A stretch of DNA of 64,000 nucleotides from NCBI GenBank assembly GCA_963969595.1, contig OZ018409.1, positions 19,314,975 to 19,378,974 of the forward strand, written 5' to 3'. The position numbers and the translations under genes were made by a program. Source of the DNA: Neckera pumila (taxonomy: Eukaryota; Streptophyta; Bryopsida; Hypnales; Neckeraceae). Of this stretch, positions 48,446-59,216 are shown piece by piece. Position 1 is the stretch's first letter. Every line of letters begins with the position of its first letter. The notes under the pieces are model-generated. The model had not been told where the DNA came from. It did no database searches and saw only the letters and a list, made by a program, of their open reading frames with translations.

Positions 48446-49472
48446 AAATGATTATGTTAAAAATTGATACAATCCATAGTGCATAGAATTCCAACCATAG
48501 TGATTTAATCCCTAAATGCCCAAGCCTTTTGAAGTGTATTTCTATAGTAAACAAAGGAAATGGACTTATAATTATCCCCAATAAAGCAGTTTAAAAAAAA
48601 ATTAATTGTATAGATGTTTGAAGGACTTGCTTATTATGTGTATTCTAATTTTGAGTGTGAAATTGCTTAGGAGTTGTGAGACTGAAACAAGAAAAATTTA
48701 ATTATCTTATTTGTAGTATGTTATGAATAAATTTCACGGAGGGTGTTTAAAAAAATCAACAAAAAAGTTCATTCCAACTCTTCTCTGAAATGTATTTGTA
48801 ACTTTTGATTGAAGACTTAAAATTTCAAACGGATTATTGGAGATGAAAGTTAGTTTGATTTAGAAACTTTTTTTAGTTTGAAGTTTTATAAAAAAAATTG
48901 TTTTTCTATGCCTAAATGTCCTCTAAAGTCTGATGATTTAAGAAAATAACGAATTGTGAATGATTAAGTTCTAAAAAAAAAAATTGTACATAGAATACTA
49001 ACCACAGTGATTTAAACATTTTTCAAATGAAAAAACTTATTTGAGATTCTTGTAAGTCAAAATGTACAAAAAAATATTGATTTTTTTAGTTGAAGTATTT
49101 GAATCAACAAAAAAGTGTTGATTTTTTTGTTACTTTAGAGTTGAAGTATCTGAATCAACAAAAAAAAGTATTGATTATGTTAATGTGTATCAAAATCAAC
49201 AAAAAAACTGTTAAAATGGACGATATAGTATTCAATTCAATAAAAATTTGTTGAAGTTTTGTTGATTTGGACACTGTTTTCTGCTAGTGTATGTTATAGA
49301 TATATTATAGATGTTTAGGTTATAAACACCTTCAATAGTTGTAGGATATCTACTTAAACAAATGCGCAAGGCTTATATACTAGCATTATTATTTCCATTT
49401 TTGTGTTATAACTTCAAATTTATTAGATTAGGTAGTTAATAGTATCCTTGACTATAAGTGTGACAAAATAGT

Positions 49473-49648
49473 CACTACAAGAGAAAGGAGTATTTTAAAT
49501 ATAGTCCTATAAGTAATGACTTTTTAAAGAGATTTTTAGTAAAATTTTACAAAAAATCCATGAGTCCTCAATAAAATTTTACTAAAAATCTCCTAAAAAA
49601 GTTATTATTTGTAGGACTATACTTAAAATACCTCTTTCTCTTGTTGTG
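49473..49648. mobile_element. Foldback CACTA-type MITE, 176 bp
   Basis: The left tip CACTACAAGAGAAAGGAGTA is inverted at the right as CACAACAAGAGAAAGAGGTA, and the pairing continues (TTTTAAATATAGTCCTA against TTTTAAGTATAGTCCTA) almost to the middle. The flanking triplets AGT and AGA do not match fully, so the duplication has decayed or the end is off by a base. Confidence 0.7.
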
Positions 49649-50229
49649 AGAATAATTCCTATCCAAATAGTTTTTAAAATAATATTTAATTGATAGACAT
49701 TTAATATGGTATGAATCATATGATCTACTTTCAATATGAATTCTAGCTATATTACTTCATTATTCCCAAAGTTGACCTAGAAATATGATTTAATAAAAAA
49801 ATGTAACAAGAAAGAGTGCAAGTGTTTCTTGCAACTTTCTAAATGCATATGCTAAGAAAACTAGTTTGTGATCTTGTCTAGGATGGTAAATTTATTTGTG
49901 TAGTGAAGTATTTTGTTATGTAAGTGACTAGGAGCAAACCTTATAGGAAAAACAAAATTAGAATTTTTCAAAATTCAGGAAGATGTTATATTGAACATCA
50001 TAGTTGATATAAAAACATGGATTGTAACATTGAATGTCTAACAAAATCCTGTCATTTAAACACATGTTCCTTTTTAGTGTTAGTTGAATATGAAGAACAT
50101 AATTGATTAAATCTCAAATGTAGTGTTGGTCATTTTAGTATTTTAGTGTCTTTTTTATCCTCCTAATTGATGTGAAAATGGCGCAAAATCACACTATTGA
50201 GTTGCTCTCTATTTACATACAATTTATTA
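49649..50229. other. AT-rich stretch with a solitary TIR end
   Basis: No gene is seen. At about 49824-49843 the word AGTGTTTCTTGCAA is a right end of the TGCAAGAAA family whose left end I could not find. Confidence 0.4.
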
Positions 50230-50285
50230 CCTTAAATTAGGTTGTTTGTTTGTTTTGTTTGTTACGGTGAGATCTCCTAGATTAA

Positions 50286-51210
50286 CCCCTAAAGGACCGG
50301 TTGTCCCTTCGGGGGACAATTTGGGTCCGGGCAGGTTCCTACGATCTCAATTTTTAGTAATATTTTTTGGGATTTTTTGAGGTTGTGTATTTTTGCGAAA
50401 TCTTTGTGAATATATAATTTTTATTTTAATTGATGCCCAAGAGCAAAAGTTATGGCACAATAAGTAAAATTGGAATTTTGCGAGCAGCACAAAAAAAATC
50501 ACAAAAAGTCAAAATAATTTTTTTTCAAATTTTTTCCTCAAAGATTATATTTTTGTCTACATGTGAAGCTTTGTTTCATTCAATTTGGACTAATAATGAG
50601 AAAGTTATGGACAATCTTAGTTTTTCGGGCAATCTAAGCATCTTCTCAAAATAATAAGTTGTAAAATTCATTTTTGAATGCAATTTTGAGAATTTTTCAA
50701 AAAAAATTGTTAGAAAGGGTTAGATTTTCTTGCTAGAACAATCTCACCATTGGGATTATTGTGATTCAATTCCATCTAAAAGCTATTAACAATTTAGTTT
50801 TTTCTTTAATCTTAAACCCACCTCTACTTAACAATTTTTTAATGAGTGAAAATTAAGTGCTTTTTTTCCTAAATTTTTTTGGTAGATTCTCAACTCAACT
50901 ACTTAACATAAATAAGTAGAAAATCAAAATCAATAGTGCAAAAAATCTGAACTAAAAAGATTCAAAGCCAAAAAATTTGGTCAAACAAGGTGGAGAAAAA
51001 CTTGTTTTCTTCACTTTAAATGCATATATCTTGCAATCTACGTGGTCAAAGTTTCTGAAATTTCTTCCACATATTCATATACTAGTCAAGTATAAGATCT
51101 TACGGTTGAATATGCAAAAAAAAACAATTTTTTAAACTCTTTTCTCTTTGCAATAGAAATGATAGTTTTAAATGGTTTTTGGTCGGAAAATCACCTCGGT
51201 CCTTTAGGGG
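50286..51210. mobile_element. TTAA-family element, copy B (925 bp)
   Basis: CCCCTAAAGGACCGG and, inverted at the right, CCCCTAAAGGACCGAGG are the tips, bordered by TTAA on both sides (50282-50285 and 51211-51214). The paralogous site in copy X (about 31470-31490) is empty, and the flanks align with equal length when the element and one TTAA are removed. This is the best evidence that the family makes a 4-bp duplication. There is no transposase inside. Confidence 0.85.
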
Positions 51211-52220
51211 TTAAGCATCCTCCAATCGCGTGTTTGGTATCCGTCAGAAAGCCCTTGGCAAGGAAAGGTGCATGGGCTTTGTTTTGTGGCTTTTGGACCT
51301 ACCGTGTAAAAGTTATTGAATTTCAAAGTTTTTGTGAATTAGAAAATTGAATTAAATTATCCCTTATTTTGGAAAAAAATATACCTTTCGCATTGCATGT
51401 CCAAAACAAAGCCCTTACACCCCTTTTGTGCATACAACTTTCTGTTCGTATCAAGAAAGCAACTTCTCACCCCACACCAAAGCCCTTTAACTCCTTTGTG
51501 CATAAAAGGCATTGAATTTCAAAGTTTATATAAGGTAGTCAATGTACCATTGCTATCTTCAATGTACCATTTCAGGAGGTAACCAATGCATTTTAACTTC
51601 AAACATTTGTAACTAATTCCACAAAGATCCAAAAAATATAAAACGATTTGGGTTAGATGTCAATTCCATTTTTCTTTCCACAAAAAAATTTACTGAAAAT
51701 TGTTTCAAGGATTTGAGCTTCTCCCAAAAGGCAAACAACTCTTAAATGGTCGGTTTAAAAGCACACTGTCAACCTTAAATTGGAAAAAATGAAAAAATGT
51801 TTTTTACTTTTATTTTGATTGTGGCAATCGCAAAGGGCACGCTACTGTAGTTTATTTATTTAACGTGAAAATATAAGCTCAATTGATTACGGTACTTACC
51901 GCTTCCATGGCTCGGCAGGTTGTAGGGCTGAGATAATGGCAAGAGGCCCACTTCGCAACTGTACAGCTAGCACTGCATGCTACACTGCACTTACACATGG
52001 CTAGTTCTGGTGCAGTTTCCATGCATGCACTGGAACCATGCATATCTACTGAAGGAGTACATTCAAGGAAGTTGCATGTACCTCACAGAGACATTCCAAG
52101 GGAGGTGTTCTTCAAGCCGCCTTCATCCCCAGGCAAATCCCAAAATAATAAGTTTCCTATTTCCAGGAATGATCGATAAGACAATCGATTAAGTCGGTCT
52201 CCCCCATGCCCTCTGAAATA

Positions 52221-52228
52221 ATAAAAGG
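52221..52228 (+). promoter_or_regulatory. TATA-like box of the small gene, copy Z
   Basis: ATAAAAGG lies 117 bases upstream of the ATG at 52345, in a block conserved with copy X around 32560. Confidence 0.4.
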
Positions 52229-52344
52229 CAGGAGCAGTTCGATCATTCTTCGCCAGCGTTCATTGTTTTGAGCTAGACACACTGTGTTTTAATTGTTATC
52301 GTATGTAGTGGACGTTGTCTTTGAATGTGATTGTTGAGTACACA

Positions 52345-53227
52345 ATGTCGGAACCGACTCACAGTGAAGACGATCAACCTTCCGGAGAACATTGTGTTGA
52401 TGTGTTGAGTCGCCCTGCAGGGAAGATGCACGGTGAGATCGATTGGGAGGGGATGGACACCACCTTTTGTTAGTTCTTTGTAAACTAATAGGTTCTTCTG
52501 TGTCAAGATTGAGTCTTTATATTACTTAGTTAGACCTCTCGTTTCAGTTTTGCTTTGTGTCTTAATTTGCCATCTTGAAATGATTTCTTCGTTTTTACCA
52601 AGTTGGACAATGAATGATCTCTGCTCTTTCCTCATTCACTGAACAGTTAATTAATTGCTTGCGTGACAGAGCACGACCGGTATACATTGGCGGGAGGTTG
52701 TGGTATGCCTATTTGGAAATCATCAACTGTATTGAGGCAGAGTAAGTGCCTTCGCTTCTTCTTTTTCAATGTAGCCGGGAGATATTGCTTTTGTTTATGG
52801 AATTAACATCTCTTTCACTCCATGTCATTATTGAGCGCTCAGGAGCTACAAATCTCATTGAAATTTCTAGTCGCTTGTGTCTTGAAATTTGATTTACTTT
52901 GACGGAAGCTACTCTCTTCTTGTAGCTAGATCTTGAAGTTAGCTTTCACAAACTCACAATTAGTTGGCGTAACTTATATCGCAAAGAGACAATCCAATAC
53001 AAATTAGATCACTGGAATTGCTATATTAACTTGAAAGATTCTTGATCTTGATTTAGAAAGTGCTTTCATTGTCAATCATGGCGTGCCATTACTGATAATG
53101 TCTGATTGAGGTGGTTGTTAGTCTGTCATTGAAAGCTTCAACGTTGAGAAGAGTGATCAAATATCAACTTTCTGTCATGGATAGCAAGTTTGCAGGTGAG
53201 TCGAGATATGGCATGTCAGGAGTTTAA
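52345..53227 (+). CDS. Small three-exon gene, copy Z, unknown function
   Basis: Exon 1 52345-52432 (MSEPTHSEDDQPSGEHCVDV.., donor CACG|GTGAGA), exon 2 52670-52741 (acceptor GTGACAG, EHDRYTLAGGCGMPIWKSS.., donor CAGA|GTAAGT) and exon 3 from 53196 (acceptor TTTGCAG, SESRYGMSGV, TAA at 53225). The product would be 63 residues. Against copy X there is one extra Ser in exon 1 and one extra residue in exon 2, both in frame; the core LAGGCGxPIWKSS is identical. The motif and the family are unknown to me. A second frame over exon 3 (SRDMACQEFNSNKIEGCLAP..) is open to 53423, and the minus strand is open too. Confidence 0.45.
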
Positions 53228-54916
53228 CTCAAACAAGATCGAAGGTTGTCTTGCACCGGATGATATAGGAGCAAATCGAGGAGTGCCGCCATGGAACGCA
53301 AGACGTGAGGTCTCGAAATCAAATATCTTTATGAGCTTGCATCCTTCTACAGGGAACTTGAGAAAGCAATCCATTGATTTGCAACCGTCTATAGGCAGCT
53401 TCAAGATGGAACGTAGGGAGTGAATAATTATCTTCGATATTGGAGGTGCTAGGAAAGTTGAAAACGTGATGACAGGTCCTTTGTCCAACAACAACACTGC
53501 AAGGGCCATATTCAACATAAAACCCTAAGTACATAGTTAAACTTGTAGATATAGCTTAATAGTTGCTCCCACCTATACCTTTCTAATAAGTAAGATTACA
53601 TTGTGGTATATTAGCGTATTATATACAAGACTTTCCAGAGCATAATATTAGAGGATTACTATTAGAAAGAGCGTTTCTTCATCAGATTTTGAGGTTTTCG
53701 AGATCTCACGAAGAGGACGGAGAGGCAATAACATTGCTCCGATATTGTAAGTTTGCATAACCATTGTGCTTGAGTTTACAAATTGTGCAACATTGAAGCT
53801 TGATTGCAAAGTGAAATGGAGTGTATTTGAAATTCATTGGCTAATGAATTTTGTTGATTATTTGAAGCTTAGAAGATGATTGTGCTAAACGAACTTTCAA
53901 CTTCTATGGATTTTGTTCATTTTGTGCATTTTTTTGGAATACTGGTTTTGCAACCATGAAAAGATTTGGTTTAATTGTTCAATAATATTTGGAGTCATTA
54001 TGGTAGCTATTGTACTCATGTAAGTCTCCTTTTCTAATTCTTAGTACAAAATGAAATGACATACCTTCTTAGTATTTCAGATTGTAGTAAATGTTAGTGT
54101 TTGTTTCCTTTTCTTAGAAATTATTTGTGCACAATAAGTTACTGTTCCAATATTGTAAGTCCAAGATTATGAAAACTTTACAATAACACATAACAACAGT
54201 TCAAGCGGTGCATGCAGCTACGTGTTTATACAAAAAGCTTTGAGTTTTGTAGCCATCCAACCTAAATAAAAAATCTTCTTGTGTTTGCCAACACAATAGT
54301 TACACGTGTGTTCCATGCAGTAGAGATGCATTTAATAGAATATTGGTATGGGAAATAGGTTGGTAACTTGACAAATCTCCTGTTAAATTAAATTTAGCTC
54401 TATAATTAATATAAAATCTACAATTCTACTCCAATTGTACAATTAAAGTAACTCAACCAACGATCCCAAAACAGGCTAAATTTTGCTCTATTTCTATTGA
54501 ATTCTTTCATGCCTTCAATGTAAATTAAAAAAAAATTCCCAAAAATGAAAATTTGGCTAAAAACCTTGAACATGTTTTAAAATCATTGAACTTAGTCTAA
54601 TTGCAACTCGCTTCTACAATTAAATCCTGTACATGATTGTCCGACATGTCCAACCTTTAGATTGATTATGAACCTATCTATTTTCAAGAATATGAAAATT
54701 CATAAATTATTCAAAAAAGCACGCTAAGAGAATTTGAAATTTCCTTTCAACTTACCACAAAACTTAGCAAAAACTTCAAAATAAAATAAAATACCTACTT
54801 CATTAGACAAACTTAAGCACAAGACCCAACAAAAACTTCTGAATATAATCAAACACCTAATTAACTATACGAACTTAAGCATAGCTACTATACCAATACA
54901 TGTACCTACTTCATAT

Positions 54917-55182
54917 CAAAAGTAGTTGATCAATTAAAACAAGCATTCATAAGGATTGCAAGACATACCTTCTGATGTAAAAATAATGAGTCAACTTCCA
55001 ATTCAATATTGATAACAAGTAAATCCACAACTTAGAGATTCAATCCTCTCAAAAGTAGTTGATCAAATAAAACAAGCATTCATAAGGATTGCAAGACATA
55101 CCTTCTGATGTAAAAATAATGAGTCAACTTCCAATTCAAAATTGATAACAAGTAAATCCACAACTTAGAGATTCAATCCTCT
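54917..55182. repeat. 133-bp tandem duplication
   Basis: The unit beginning CAAAAGTAGTTGATCAA and ending with GAGATTCAATCCTCT occurs twice in a row (54917-55049 and 55050-55182) with about two differences. Copy Y has one unit at about 41518-41655, so the duplication is private to Z. Confidence 0.9.
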
Positions 55183-55590
55183 CAAACTATTGTCGTGCAT
55201 ACTAAAAATCAACACATTTGTCAAAACATTAGTTACTTTCAAGTTCTCCAAGTAGAAAATACCTATATGAGATAATATGACTAGTTTAGTACTTATAGTC
55301 CAATCCAAATGACTCCCTAGCATGCACTTCAATCCAAGAATTAAAGAATGTACATGATCATTTACACCTCTAGACTCTTGTTCTAAAATAAACATAGAGA
55401 GTACATTAGAACAACATTGCAAATGGAGATAGAATAAGGTTTATCTACCTTATTGGGTGATTTGGCTCAAACTTTTACCCAAATAGTGTTGTGAGTACCA
55501 TTCTTTGGTGCAAATTGAAATAACCTGGTCCTTTCAACTAAGGCATGTTCATTTATTGTTATAAATTGAGTTAGATTAGAGACCAAAAAC

Positions 55591-55920
55591 AACCTTCATT
55601 ATCAAACAATGATGGAGAAAATTAAGCAACCTATCATTGCAATAGTTGAATGCTTATTCTTGTGCAATACCATTAAGGTTGTCTATATCAAAATTTGATA
55701 GCATGGTAGATATTTTCTTTTGAACATCTAGTGAATTGAACATCTTTTCTTTAGCATGTCCCTATATATGAGTAAAAATCATTTTAATTCATTTTTCGAG
55801 AGATGAAACCACATATCTTCCATAAGCCATAAAATTTCAATTCCTTCTACAAAGATTTGAAATTACTATGAATTTCTGAAGAAAAAGTGAAAAGTTTTTA
55901 AACCAACAAGAAGGCCATAC
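55591..55920. other. Junction between repeat Z and the METTL-like remnant
   Basis: No exon is recognisable. The next METTL exon (with the RGDGTRAYYFS-type motif) would be expected on the minus strand here or further left, and I do not find it. Confidence 0.35.
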
Positions 55921-58900
55921 CTGTGCCAGATCACTCTCAGCATAATCCCGCACCGGACATACCACCTGGCTGTCATACCAATCACCTCAAATGAACATTA
56001 GTAGGACAACTTCAAAAGGAGTGTCGGAAAACCGTAGCAGAAATATCGATGTTAACAACAACACTAAAAACAACGGTAGATGTATCAATCAGTAGATGAA
56101 CTGGGAATTTTATTAGACGCTTAGCATTGCAGGTACCAAGACACAAATTCTAGCACGGTGCTAACCAAACTAGATCTGCATAAAATGGCAGAGATAAGTG
56201 GCTAAATGTATATTGATTATTCACACGGATGCAAAAACTTCAGGTCTCTCAAAGGGGTTCAATGGTATTAGTTAACTTGACAACGAGGTACTGATCTTTA
56301 TAGTCCTGCAGAACACCCGTCATTTTTTCAAGAGAGACCGCAGTCAGCATGAACACTTGTTGAAGAAAAAAGAACACGAATCTCAAATCTGCTCGGTTGA
56401 CCTGTTTACAATAAACTAATCTCCATTTCCAAAGTAGCCACGAGCTAGTTAGCAATCTAGCACAATGAAATAGATTGCTTCACATTCTCATAAATTCTCA
56501 AGGAGTCAGTTTGCAACACCATTAGCAAGTTTACGATAGTATGCCACTAACAAAAACCTGAGCGCATGCCAACTTCTACCATTAATATTCCACAAAACCT
56601 TTCAGCAATATCAAGGGATTCCCGCCAATCGACAAGGATGCTAACAGAAACCATCGACCCTCACAGCAGTCACATACTGAGTGAAAAAAGTGCACCCGGA
56701 ACACGCTCACCAAGGTGAAAACATCAACAGAAGCAAGTGGTATAAAAGCTGATAAATCCTGGGACAAATGCATTCACTCGGCCTCCATACTCTTTGTGTG
56801 CCTGTCATCATAAACATCAGATCCACCTCATTATACCTCCGACTATCATGCTCTAGCTTGGTACAACAACATTGTAGACATAATGAAGGTTGATAAAAAA
56901 CATCCTAAGAAAGAGCCTCTTGTAGACTCCATTTTTAAAAACCCTTCCTTTTAAGTTGCTAAGAATTATTAGTATGCATCACATGAAGAAACAACACTAA
57001 CTAAATACACTTTGGACCGACGTAGTTACGAAAGGCCACGGTAATATATATTTTCAAATTTAGTGTGGAGCTATTGATCGCCGAAAACGCTGCACAGTAG
57101 CTTACAACCATCTAGGACGTGATTTATTGGGGACACACTTTTCTCACGCACCGCAATTCAACACCCGCACAGTGTATGGTCTACTCAATGTACCGTCGTG
57201 GTTTCCAAATATTGGATGCCCCGTAACATACCTTGACAAGGTTGACAGCCCGTGCAGAAAGTCACAGGCATGTTAGGATATTCACAGTATTTCCAGTCCC
57301 GCATCCAACCTGCAGGTCACAACCGTCAGGTTTCAGGCGCTTTACAACATTTGCCTAGAACCTAAACAGCAATGAATCTTATACACATACTGACAGCGTA
57401 TCTGCGATGCACCTTCAATCAACCAAGCAGATGTATTCCACAAATGCATACCTCCAGAATCACTCGTTTACTGCCCGAGGACTCATCCTTGCTAATCTCC
57501 AGATCATCACCGGTTTCAGAAAAAAGGCCTATTATTATGAAAACACTGAGATATCCCTAAGACCTAAACTACGCTAGAAAACTGGTCAAGTAAAGGGTAA
57601 ACAAATACTTCAATCTCGCCAATCTCATTCATCTCAAAACTAAGCGCTTCACTTATGAAAAAAAACACGAAGTTCTCAATAATGCAAAGAAGGCATACCT
57701 ACCATGCCTCCAATGTAGTCGCCTCATTCTTTGTCAAGATAATGCCGATCCTTGAAAAACTGCACGCGATAAAAAATAATCAAAATCTCAGAAATACAGT
57801 TACCATGACCAGTCAATTGCTTGCCTACATCAATTCTCTTTCGCCTCTAATGTATTCTTTGTCAAGATAATGCCGATCCTTGAAAAACTGCACGCGATAA
57901 AAATTAATCGAAAATCTCAGAAATACAGTTACCATGACCAGTCAATTTCTTGGCTACATCAATTCTCTTTTCAGAACTCAAAACGTCACAAACGACTAAT
58001 TCAACTGAAGAATCGAATTACGTATCACCATTACAACCGGCAAATCACAAATAATTTGAAGACTGCAATTCATATACACGATCAGCATTCCGTTTGTAAA
58101 ACAAGCCCCAGTTCTTGCCACCTTCTCTTTCATACTTGTTTGCGCAGGCCACGGGAATTGGTCAGCGGTAACCCAAAACCCTCATGACTCTTTAGACGCA
58201 AGACATGGACAATTGTAAGGGACCCCAAAACCGCTTGCATTGTGAGTATAGCTATTTAAATCCTCTAAAGCAGTGTCTTTCCGACATTCAAACCACGGAA
58301 CTAAGTTACTCAATTCATGACATGCAATCAGCCGAGGTCGGCATGTACTCATCTAGTGCCGGATGCTATATAGGGTAGACATGCCTTACAACGGATGGCT
58401 GCAAGATATTTTCATTCATACTAAGAAAAAGTCGTTTCCCTTGAGCAGATTATCAACGTTTCCCTTGAACACTTTATCCACATATTCATCGATTGTAGAA
58501 GTGCAATTTCAATAAACCACATTGGATGAGGAACTCTTACTTACTTTTCAGGCAATTGAAAAATTACATTGTGCAGTGGATGTTGCGATGAAGGTGAACA
58601 CCTTGAGAACATTTTAATGAGATTTTGGACAATCGATACTAAATGCATCATATATCACACGATACACATGATCCTTGTACCGTTTTTCTTGTGGATGATT
58701 TAAGACTCGATTGTCAATCCAAGTAAAAACATTCAACACATTCAACACAAATTTCGCACAGCAGTTTTCCTAGGGCATATATACTGTATAGCCTACAAAA
58801 CGGCACCTCTCCATGCGCTGTAAATCAAGACAAACAAATTCGAAAGAAAGTGCACCGACATCATTTAGATTTTAAAGTGTCAGGGAAAACCTTCTCTAGG

Positions 58901-59206
58901 GTTTAGGGCTCAAGATTAAGGCAAAGAGAATTTTGCTGCCATTAAATTCTTGGTGGTCATATTATGCAAATGTGCAAGATCTTCGACATTACTTAGATGA
59001 AATTCTATCACACGCACATTTCAATAATCTCAAACGAAATTTCCAACTAAGATCGGAAAAATGAATCTGGGAATGGAAAGTGCACCTCGCAAGTACGGCG
59101 ACACACAGTCGGATTTTTAAGGGTAAAATGGCACCCGAGTTGAAGGGGCGGTGGTAATGGTTGCTGCTGCTGCTACTACTGCTGGTTCTTCTTCTGCGTC
59201 TGCCAT
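55921..59206 (-). pseudogene. METTL2/6/8-like tRNA methyltransferase gene, unprocessed and broken
   Basis: Exon remnants in the right order on the minus strand: 59206-about 59130 (MADAEEEPAVVAAAA..), about 58150-58078 (KYEREGGKNWGLFYKRNA), 57759-about 57703 (FFKDRHYLDKE-stop-GDYI), about 57520-57452 (GSKRVILE), 57309-57232 (VGCGTGNTV..ARAVNLVK), 56801-56711 (HKEYGGRVNAFV, frameshift, DLSAFIPLASVDVFTL), about 56358-56292 (VFMLTAVSLEKMTGVLQDY) and 55969-55921 (PGG, frameshift, VRDYAESDLAQ). These are the family landmarks: the KYE..WD.FYKR and FFKDRHYL blocks, SAM motif I split by an intron, RAVNLVK, FVLSAVSPEKM and RDYA.GDLAQ. The family makes 3-methylcytidine in tRNA. Breaks are a Trp-to-stop change at 57724-57726, a stop and lost residues in the motif I exon, two frameshifts and a missing 3' end. 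Introns are kept, so it is a duplicated, not retrocopied, gene. Confidence 0.85.
57705..57972. repeat. Tandem duplication of a METTL exon (period about 128 bp)
   Basis: CTTTGTCAAGATAATGCCGA and the following bases, through TACAGTTACCATGACCAGTC to CATCAATTCTCTTT, occur twice in a row. The duplicated unit contains the exon encoding FFKDRHYLDKE with its acceptor CGCGTGCAG. The second unit lacks about nine bases at its exon's 3' side. Confidence 0.9.
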
Positions 59207-59216
59207 GAAGAAACTG

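Larger units (their letters stand above)
47600..49289. mobile_element. Non-autonomous CACTA element, 1690 bp
   Basis: The left tip CACTAGTAGAAAAACTGT is inverted at the right as CACTAGCAGAAAACAGTGTC. TAT stands on both sides (47597-47599 and 49290-49292). Both subterminal regions carry many copies of TTGTTGATTT in either orientation, as CACTA elements do for binding their TnpA protein. The interior has no transposase; it holds a GC-rich stretch (about 47.76-47.94 kb) and a long palindrome (48055-48445). Confidence 0.9.
50230..55590 (+). repeat. Segmental repeat, copy Z (longest copy)
   Basis: The left part matches copy X (31.4-34.28 kb) and the right part matches copy Y up to TTATTGTTATAAATTGA at about 55555. 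It contains the 925-bp TTAA element, the small gene, and a 133-bp tandem duplication. Its left edge has a (TTTG)n tract, as in X. The right border lies between 55580 and 55620, where the METTL-like remnant region begins. Confidence 0.75.

Noticed and set aside
49824..49843. Right end of a TGCAAGAAA-family element
   Set aside because: No left partner with matching flanks was found, so no element is claimed.
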